Positions 55,065-61,998 of a DNA stretch of 64,000 nt are shown one piece after another. Every line of letters begins with the position of its first letter. Within the stretch, counting starts at the first letter, position 1. The notes under the pieces are model-generated. The model searched no databases. It was given only the letters and a program-made list of their open reading frames with translations, and was not told the DNA's origin. Position numbers and translations under genes: made by a program. The stretch is from assembly GCF_003696215.1 (NCBI RefSeq), contig NZ_RFFG01000010.1:62001-126000 (forward strand), read 5' to 3'. Source of the DNA: Actinomadura harenae. GTDB taxonomy: Bacteria; Actinomycetota; Actinomycetes; Streptosporangiales; Streptosporangiaceae.

Positions 55065-55772
55065 TCAGCGCTCCGAGACAGGAGCTGCGCCTTCAGACGG
55101 CTCGGGCCGGGCGGAGTCGGACACCACCAGCCGACCGTGGAACCCGCCGCGCGCCTCCGCCTCCCGGGCTCGGTGCGCCTCCAGGTCTTGAGGCGACAAC
55201 CCGTCGCCAGCCGCGAGAGCGCAGACGACCTCGGCCAACTCGACGACGTTCGCCTGGCAGGGATCGCTGATGTAGTCACCCAGCGCCGCATAAGCCTTGA
55301 CCATGAGCAGGCTCCGGAACTCCCCAGGTTCGGCCACACGAAGCCGACCCGGATCGATGTCGGAGGCGTCGCCGTCACGGATCAACCACTCGGCACGTCC
55401 GCCGCCCTGCTTGGTCCGGTGCTCGAGCATCCCGTTACGGCGGTCCAGGGCCTCGACCCACTTGACGGCCACAGCCGCACTCTGAACCAGTTCGGTTCGC
55501 AGCTTGGCGGGCTCGCTCTCGGCAGCGGCTTCACGAACCTCCTCGTGAAGCACCTGCCACCAGGTCAGCGCCCCGGACTTCCAGTTGGCCTCCACCAGCG
55601 CCTTGGCGGCGTCGGCCTCCTCCTCAGAACCGGGCAGGCCCGTGCCGTCGGGGAAGTCCTGAAGGCCCCACATCGCATCCTGCGCCTGCCGTTCCCGGGC
55701 CACGTCGGCCAGAACCCTGCGCGTGCCCTCCGAAAGCCACTGCCCGGTAAGCGCCCCTGTGCCGTCGGTCAT
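55065..55772 (-). CDS. Fused MazG-like nucleotide pyrophosphohydrolase
   Basis: 235 residues from the ATG at 55772 (GGGAG upstream). The N-terminal part (VLADVARERQAQDAMWG, WWQVLHEEVREAAAESEP with the paired acidic residues) and the C-terminal part (EFRSLLMVKAYAALGDYISD, NVVELAEVVCALAAGDGL, AEARGGFHGRLVV) both look like all-alpha NTP pyrophosphohydrolases. The C-terminal one recalls the PRA-PH/house-cleaning type. A two-domain fusion is unusual; one half may be regulatory. Such enzymes clean altered nucleotides and also occur in phage-defence settings. It lies directly before the STAND/cyclase pair but on the opposite strand. Confidence 0.72.
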   Translation of the reverse strand: MTDGTGALTGQWLSEGTRRVLADVARERQAQDAMWGLQDFPDGTGLPGSEEEADAAKALVEANWKSGALTWWQVLHEEVREAAAESEPAKLRTELVQSAAVAVKWVEALDRRNGMLEHRTKQGGGRAEWLIRDGDASDIDPGRLRVAEPGEFRSLLMVKAYAALGDYISDPCQANVVELAEVVCALAAGDGLSPQDLEAHRAREAEARGGFHGRLVVSDSARPEPSEGAAPVSER

Positions 55773-56405
55773 GCTCCCGATCCTGACAGCCAGCCGCCCG
55801 AGCCACCGGAGAACACCGCCAACGGCCATGCGCCGCCGACAACCTTGACGTCCTGCGCGAGGACGGCACCCAGGTCCGCCAACAAGGCCGGTAGCCGCAG
55901 AACCGGTGAACAGGTCCTCCGACTGCCTGCGGGTGGCCGCGTGCCAGGCGCGGGCGGCATCACATTGGTGCCGGTTACCAGGACCGGAACTGGCGAGGGG
56001 AAGAGCAGCGGACGCGCTGTCGGCACCACCTGCCGAGGCACACCCAACTGTGCGCGATCGTCAGCCCAGCCGAAGAGCCCCGCGCTGAGGCGGCTTGGGG
56101 CTCGGTTGTGGGAGCAGCGTCCGCGACGGTACCGGCCGCAGGTCCACCGCCCACCCCCTTGCGGGAGGAAGTCGATCCCTGAGAAAGCCCAGGTCAACCG
56201 GGCATGCCTCTCATACAGGCGTGATTGTCTGTACAACCTGGCCCGTGTGCGTATTAGTACGTGGTGGCGGGCTGGAGGAGCCACGAGAGTTAGCGGCCCG
56301 CACGGTGAGTAACCGAGCGCGAGCCTCAGTGCCGTCCGGCCGGGAGGTTCGCTCCACTCGGATCATCATGCGGCCGGTGCGGGTCTCGAGGATCGCGAGG
56401 TGGTC
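55773..56405. other. Divergent intergenic region before the STAND gene
   Basis: About 630 bases separating the MazG-like gene from the STAND gene. Open frames here have no ribosome site or family signal. Promoters for both directions are expected. Confidence 0.45.
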
Positions 56406-58628
56406 ATGGACGAACAGGCGAACAGCGGCGCATCCGATGCCGGAGACGCGCCCGGCATCTTCGTTGGCGGGAACGCCTACGGTCATGTGGTCTGCGGTGA
56501 CCACAACATCGTGTTCAACGCGGACGGCGGCTCGATCGTCAACGTGGCGACGCCCCGGCCCGAGGTCGTCCGCCGTGAACGGATCCGACTCCAGCCGCGA
56601 AGGCAGAACGCGCCCCTGGGCCGAGACGAGGACCTGGCCGCGTTGCGCAAGGCCGTCCGGTCCAGCGACATCGTCCAGCTGTACGGCCCGTCCGGAGTCG
56701 GGACGAGCACGCTGCTGCGCCAGTTCGCGGGAGCGGAGCCTGCCGTGGGGGCAGGGGTGGTGTACCTGGACGCCCGCGGCCGTGAGGTCACCGACCTCGC
56801 CCAGGAGATCTTCGAGGCCTGCTACCGGAGCGACGTCCCCTACGCCCCCGCCGCCAACGAGCTGCGGCGCCTCATGGTGGGTGTCGACGTCACCGTGTGC
56901 CTCGACAACGCCGACCTGACCGGCGAACACATCCAGGCGCTCGCCGACTATGCCCCCGCCGCGAGTTTCGTGCTCGCCAGTCACGAGCGGACGCTGCAAG
57001 GGCTGGACGGCACCGCCATCGCCGTCGACGGGCTGTGCGAATCCGCGGCAATGGCGCTCCTGAGCAGGGAACTTCCCGAACTGCAGGACGACGAGCGGGC
57101 GGCCGCATCCAAGCTGTGGTCGGCCACCGGAGGACGGCCACTGCTGCTGCTTCGCGCCGCCGCCTTCGCCCGAAACAGCGGCTCGGCTTCACATCTCCCT
57201 CGCCCCGGTGACGTCCCAGACCTCGTACCTCTGCTGCTCGACCAGTGCGGCACCACCGCCGAAGCCGTGCTGAAACTCCTGGCCACCCTGGACGCGACGC
57301 TCACGCCAGCCGACATCGGCGCCCTCACCGGCGCTGACAAGGCACTGTGCGAAGAGCTGGCCAGGCTCGGTCTCCTCATAGCCGATGAGCGCGGATACCG
57401 GTGCGCGGCCGACGCCGTCGCCGCAGTCTCCAACAAGTGGAACAAGCCGTTCCCCATCGACCGCGTCTGCGGGCACTACATCGACTGGACGGCACGGCCC
57501 ACGACAGAACCCGAGCAGGTCGCCGCACGCAGTGCGGCCCTGGAGCAGGCCGTGGAACTCGCCCACGCAGCCGGGCATGACGCGCTCGCCGTGCGACTGG
57601 CCAGGGCGGCGGCGCCGAAGCTGGCCGCATCACGACACACTGACGCGTGGGCTCGGATGCTGGGACTCGGCTGGCAGGCCGCGCACAGCGCCGGAGACAA
57701 GCGGGCCGAAGCCTACTTCCTCCACGAGGAAGGAGTCCGGAGCCTGGTCCGGGGCCGCTACGTGGTGGGAGCGCTGCTCCTCGCCGAAGCGATCCACCTG
57801 TGGAGGAAACTCCAGGACGCCCACAGCGTCGGCGCCGCCCAGCACGCCAACCAGTTACTGCCGAACATGGCCACCAGCCCGATACCGGCTCACGGCGCGC
57901 CCCTCACACCCGCGAGCCACATGGCCAATCTCGCCCCAGTGCACCACACGGCAGTGATCGTCACCCCGCCGCCGCTTCCCCCAACGCCGGTCCCACCTTC
58001 CACCACCCCTTCTCTGCCGCACTCGGCCGTCCCAGGTACAGGGGCCAGGTCCCCGGGAGCCGGCTCCAACGCCCCAGGGGCCAGCGGCAAGGCAGGCGGC
58101 GCCGCCGGAAAGGCGGCAACATCCGCACCTCACGCGGCGACTCCTGTGGTGAGCTCCGCAGCCACCTCCACAGCCTCCTCCGCAGCGGGGGCCGCGGCGG
58201 GTTCCGCGGCCGTGGCCAAGTTCATCGCCATCGCCGCAGTCCTGATCGGGGTCGTGTTCGGCCCCAAGATTCTGGACGCCATCACCAAGGAGCTGAACCA
58301 GCCCTCGCCCAACGACCTGTCCGGCGTGTGGGTGACACCCGCCGGAACCGTGAAGATCACCTCGCAAGGCTCCGGTTCCTACGGCCTCGACGAATGCGGC
58401 ACCACGTTGACGTTCAGCGGCGGCGCCGGAACCTTCGAGGGGACGGTGCCGATCCACAACCTCAGCGAGGGGAGCTGCGGCTCGCGGATCGGAACGGCGA
58501 GGCTCACGATCACGATCTCCTCCGACGGCAGATCCGCCACCGTGGAGGAGGGGACACCCATTCTCGACGGCGGCTCCCTGAGCCGGGCTTCCTGCTCCGT
58601 CTGCGGCAGTTGGACACGGCCGTCCTGA
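56406..58628 (+). CDS. Membrane-anchored STAND-type NTPase with altered P-loop
   Basis: 740 residues from the ATG at 56406 (GCGAGG upstream; a GTG lies six bases before). Order: a short Gly-rich motif IFVGGNAYGHVVCGDHNIV (about 18-36); an NTPase core with P-loop GPSGVGTSTLL at 94-104, where T100 replaces the usual lysine, and a Walker B-like CLDNAD with D167; winged-helix and helical regions to about 490; a Pro/Ala/Ser-rich linker; one membrane segment (about 602-622, FIAIAAVLIGVVFGPKIL); and a beta-rich Cys-containing domain outside. The layout is that of a receptor-type STAND protein that could relay an external signal. The next gene shares its N-terminal motif and starts 32 bases after its stop. 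Confidence 0.72.
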   Translation: MDEQANSGASDAGDAPGIFVGGNAYGHVVCGDHNIVFNADGGSIVNVATPRPEVVRRERIRLQPRRQNAPLGRDEDLAALRKAVRSSDIVQLYGPSGVGTSTLLRQFAGAEPAVGAGVVYLDARGREVTDLAQEIFEACYRSDVPYAPAANELRRLMVGVDVTVCLDNADLTGEHIQALADYAPAASFVLASHERTLQGLDGTAIAVDGLCESAAMALLSRELPELQDDERAAASKLWSATGGRPLLLLRAAAFARNSGSASHLPRPGDVPDLVPLLLDQCGTTAEAVLKLLATLDATLTPADIGALTGADKALCEELARLGLLIADERGYRCAADAVAAVSNKWNKPFPIDRVCGHYIDWTARPTTEPEQVAARSAALEQAVELAHAAGHDALAVRLARAAAPKLAASRHTDAWARMLGLGWQAAHSAGDKRAEAYFLHEEGVRSLVRGRYVVGALLLAEAIHLWRKLQDAHSVGAAQHANQLLPNMATSPIPAHGAPLTPASHMANLAPVHHTAVIVTPPPLPPTPVPPSTTPSLPHSAVPGTGARSPGAGSNAPGASGKAGGAAGKAATSAPHAATPVVSSAATSTASSAAGAAAGSAAVAKFIAIAAVLIGVVFGPKILDAITKELNQPSPNDLSGVWVTPAGTVKITSQGSGSYGLDECGTTLTFSGGAGTFEGTVPIHNLSEGSCGSRIGTARLTITISSDGRSATVEEGTPILDGGSLSRASCSVCGSWTRPS

Positions 58629-58660
58629 ACCCCATGGCAGACAGCGAAGGAGACCATCAG

Positions 58661-59419
58661 ATGACCAACCCGCCGAACGAACGTCCCACCGTCACCGTCG
58701 GCGGTGACGCGATCGGAAACATCGTCGTCGGAAATCAGAACACCATCACCACCCAGCAGGGACCGCCTCGTCCGAACACCGCACCACGCCGCGACGACGC
58801 GGCACGGAACCCGACCTACCGGCCGCTGCTGGCGGCCGACATCGCCCGCTCCTCAGGTCGCGGCAACGCCGCGTCCACCGCGATCCGAGGCGCGCTGCGG
58901 ACAGCACTCCAGGAATCCCTCCGGCAGAGCGGCATCGAGTGGGACCACTGTCAGATCCACGACCTGGGCGACGGATTCAGGATCGCGGCACCCGCCCACA
59001 CCCCCAAAACCGCGATGATCCACCCCCTGCTGCAGCAGCTGGCCCACCAGCTTCACTCTCACAACCGGCTGGCTGGTGAACTCACGCAGATCCGCGTCAG
59101 AGTCGCTCTTCACGCCGGGGACATCGCCATCGACGACACCGGAGCGGCCAACGGCCGCCCCCTGGAAATCCTCGCCCGCATGCTCGACGCCACACCCCTG
59201 CGCGCCGCCCTGGACGCAGCCCCGCCGGCCCACCCCCTGGCGGCCCTGCTGTCCGCCCACTTCTACGAAGAGACCGTCCCCCACGGATACCCGGGCATCA
59301 ACGCCGAGGACTTCCACCGGTGCCCGTTCACCACCAAGGAGTACACCGCTGACGCCTGGCTCTATGCCCCGGGCAGTTCGCTCCCTGCCCGTGCCTCTGA
59401 AGCCCGGCAGCAGCCCTGA
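58661..59419 (+). CDS. Class III nucleotide cyclase-like protein
   Basis: 252 residues from the ATG at 58661 with AAGGAG eight bases upstream. After the motif VTVGGDAIGNIVVGNQNTI (about 11-29), shared with the STAND protein, comes a cyclase homology domain. The two metal-binding aspartates are D60 (LLAADIARSS) and D104 (DLGDGFRI). In the late motif GRPLEILARML the arginine is R173, but the usual asparagine four residues before it is Glu. It may make a cyclic nucleotide or bind NTP as a regulatory domain. Pairing with a membrane protein recalls Pycsar-type cyclase/effector pairs, without proof. Confidence 0.68.
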   Translation: MTNPPNERPTVTVGGDAIGNIVVGNQNTITTQQGPPRPNTAPRRDDAARNPTYRPLLAADIARSSGRGNAASTAIRGALRTALQESLRQSGIEWDHCQIHDLGDGFRIAAPAHTPKTAMIHPLLQQLAHQLHSHNRLAGELTQIRVRVALHAGDIAIDDTGAANGRPLEILARMLDATPLRAALDAAPPAHPLAALLSAHFYEETVPHGYPGINAEDFHRCPFTTKEYTADAWLYAPGSSLPARASEARQQP

Positions 59420-59609
59420 ACCAGACACGGCATGTTCTGGTCGGCCGCACGGTCGGGACCGGACCGCCGACACAAAGACGCTCCAGGGGCGTATGCACAT
59501 CGGGAAGGTTCCGACGCCGGTACGACGTTCGGTCGTCCGGGTGAGGCCATCGGGCCTGTCCAGAGTTAGCGGCTCTGTCTCGTATTTCGGTGGTGGCGCT
59601 GGGTGTTCG

Positions 59610-59840
59610 TCAGTGCAGCAGGATGCGGTGGCGTAGGAGGTCGAATCCGGCGTGGCCGTGCATCTGCCTCATGATCCGTTTGGTGCGGGTTCGTTGACGC
59701 CTTCGGTTCGGCCGTTGTGGTGCGGGAGGGTGAGGCCGGCGTTCACGGCCTGGCGGTCGAGTTCGAGGCCGTTGATGAAGCCGTGCAGGTGGGGCAGGTC
59801 GGCGGCTCCGGTGGTGGCGATCCAGGCGGCGCACCGGACG
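59610..59840 (-). pseudogene. ISL3-family transposase remnant, frameshifted
   Basis: Reading leftward from about 59840, one frame gives AAWIATTGAADLPHLHGFIN and LELDRQAVNAGLTLPHHNGR followed by TEGVN; after two extra bases the other frame continues TRTKRIMRQMHGHAGFDLLR and ends HRILLH. This is the C-terminal end of an ISL3-type transposase. The 5' part is missing, so only a scar of the element remains. Confidence 0.7.
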
Positions 59841-60787
59841 TCCCGCCGCCGGACCGCCAGGCTTGGCCTGGCAGGCGATCACCCAACGCCACTACCGATT
59901 ACGGGACAGAGCCGGAAAACCGTGCAGTCCCCTTGTTGCCGGCCTTCTGCGCCCCACCCGCCCGGCCCGCCTGGTCATCACTTCGGTCCGCCGCCGCCTT
60001 ACCCCGTGATCCATTTGGGGTGAGGTGCTGGGGACCCCGCAGGCAGGGGTGGTCATAAGTGCGCCTGACCTGCGCGGTCCCTACCACCTAGAGATCGATT
60101 CCCCGCCGGCGTCCGATCGTTTCCCGCCCCAGGGCACCTGCCATACGGTGACGGCGTCACCAGCGTTATTCATGGACAATCAGGAACGGTTCGACATGAG
60201 GCGTGGCAAGGTCGGGCTCGACCGGAAGGCGGCCGCGGTTTGAGCGAGCACAGTGTGACCGCTGCCCGCCTCGTAACCTTCCGGCCTCCGAACTCCCCGG
60301 TATCGCTGACTCGGTGCGGGCCTGGCTGGGTGAGGATGCTCGTCTGAACAGTCAGGCGCCTGCTGGCTGGGCCGATGCGAGTCGGCCCAGCTGTGTTGCC
60401 AGCGAGCCGGCGTATCGCTGTGGGGCTGGGATGCGCGAGCGAATGCACCGTTGCTTAGCCGCCCATTCATCTGAGCAAGTGGCTGAAGAGGAGGTTGCCG
60501 TCGCCTCCTCGGTCGGCCCCTCATCTGGAGGTTGAGCCTGTTCCGGCGATCGCGGCGTCCGAAGTCGGAGAGAGCCTGAACGTGGCGATCTTCCTACGCC
60601 GCAACCTTGCCACGATCTCCTCCACTGTCCGGGACACCGTGGACGCTCTGAGTCGACTCCCCGCACGAACGGACCACACGGCAAGCAACCCGCTGGAAAG
60701 CGACAAAGTCCGCGCCGCCGTCGCCAATCGGCACACAGGTCAACTCCAGCAGACGGCGCGCTGCTGGAGTACTCGTCGGCCTGTGGT
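59841..60787. other. Stretch without a supported gene
   Basis: About 950 bases between the transposase scar and the secreted-protein gene. Several short frames exist on both strands but none has a ribosome site and family signal. Likely decayed mobile-element surroundings. Confidence 0.45.
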
Positions 60788-60827
60788 CGGGTGATGCCGG
60801 GGCCGTCGTCCGGCCCTGGCATCACCC
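60788..60827 (-). terminator. Strong hairpin terminator of the secreted-protein gene
   Basis: An 18-base stem with a single G:T pair and a 4-base loop, 11 bases past the stop at 60839. Confidence 0.8.
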
Positions 60828-60838
60828 GAGGAATCGCG

Positions 60839-61252
60839 TTAGCCGATGTAGAGGGTGGGGGACCATCCGGCGTCGAAGTAGGTGGGCGAACGGAACGTCG
60901 CGTGGGCGGAGTAGTGCCCCACCGGCACACCGGCCCACGGACCCACCAGGCTTCCCTGGTGGGTGTCGACGATGCGCCCCTGCTTCCCAGCGTTGCCGAC
61001 GGTCTGCCCGGTGTCGGTGTTCACCACGGTGAGGGTCATGTCGACGGAGTTGTGGCCGTCTTCGCGCGTGTAGACCGAGGCCTGCAGTGACGTACCGCTG
61101 GAGGAGATGCACACCTGGACGAGCATCCCGTCCACTTCGTGGGTGGGGCCGCAGCCGCCGCCACTGTTGGCTGAGGCCGGCAGCGCGGTGATCAGGCCTG
61201 CCCCTGCGGTGACGGTCACCATGGCGGCGGCTGCGGCGAGACGGAGCTTCAT
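60839..61252 (-). CDS. Small secreted protein
   Basis: 137 residues with AGGAGG before the ATG. A signal peptide of about 28 residues (AAAAAMVTVTAGAGLITA, cleavage near ASA) precedes a beta-rich domain with two cysteines (GGCGPTHEVDG, VQVCISSSG). The pattern of a small export, perhaps an immunoglobulin-like or peptidase-inhibitor-like fold; no family recognised. Confidence 0.75.
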   Translation of the reverse strand: MKLRLAAAAAMVTVTAGAGLITALPASANSGGGCGPTHEVDGMLVQVCISSSGTSLQASVYTREDGHNSVDMTLTVVNTDTGQTVGNAGKQGRIVDTHQGSLVGPWAGVPVGHYSAHATFRSPTYFDAGWSPTLYIG

Positions 61253-61486
61253 TGGTCCTCCTGGAGGCTTTCACTTAACCGATGAGATTGACCGAATGAC
61301 ATGGTCGATGTCAGATGTCTCGGCCGGGCAGTGCCGATAGGGCGAGAGGGGTGACGGATAAAACTATCGGCGCCAACGTGAGCGCTCCCCTAGGGGGGAG
61401 GGCCGGGCGGGGCAGTGAAGGCGATGTGGTTGATCCATGCACCCGGAACGTCGGCGATTGATTGTCTCCCGCCTAAGCGGATGTCC

Positions 61487-61705
61487 TTATTGCCGGACGA
61501 GGTAGGTCGAGGATGTTCTCAGAGGTCTGGCCGTGGCATCTGGCGCCAGTTGACGTCGCCCGAACCGCCGCTGGCGGGGCCGAGATCCTGATGGCGCAAG
61601 AGTCGGCTCGTGCGGGCGCGGCCAAAGAGATCGCGACGACGGAAGGAAGGCGGCGCCGACCGTAGCGCCCGCAGTAGCGATTCTCAAACTCGGACGAGAG
61701 TCCAT
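61487..61705 (-). CDS. Possible small secreted protein with a frameshift
   Basis: AAAGGAGG lies three bases before an ATG at 61705. The first 22 residues (PSLRIATAGATVGAAFLP) start a signal-peptide-like region; the continuation in this frame is basic, whereas the next frame continues SVVAISLAAPARADSCAI, a convincing end of a signal peptide. The gene is therefore either frameshifted or affected by a sequence error. Function unknown. Confidence 0.35.
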   Translation of the reverse strand: MDSRPSLRIATAGATVGAAFLPSSRSLWPRPHEPTLAPSGSRPRQRRFGRRQLAPDATARPLRTSSTYLVRQ

Positions 61706-61998
61706 GATCCTCCTTTCGGGAAATATAAGTCCTTTGCAGGGTCGGCGTATGCTGTTTTGATTGCCGGTCACCGGACCTGCCGGGTGGAGAGTTGATGACG
61801 AACGGCGATGCTGGGAACATCGTTTCGTCTCGCGGTCGCCCATTTCGCGAAATCCAAGTCTCATGTGCGTCGTGGGGCTTCGCTGGTACCAGGATGCCGA
61901 GGCTGCGGAGTGGAGTCCTGTTTCCCGTACGAACCCGCACAACCCGTACAGTTCGCCTTAGACTCTCCCTATCGGGAGCACTGCTGTGCGGGGGCGTT

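Noticed and set aside
54885..56312. A 475-codon plus-strand frame opposite the MazG-like gene
   Set aside because: Arg/Pro-rich shadow frame without motifs; the minus strand encodes the MazG-like protein.
58661..59419. Calling the cyclase-like protein a proven Pycsar cyclase
   Set aside because: The usual asparagine of the catalytic site is replaced by Glu and the partner is not a known Pycsar effector, so only similarity is claimed.
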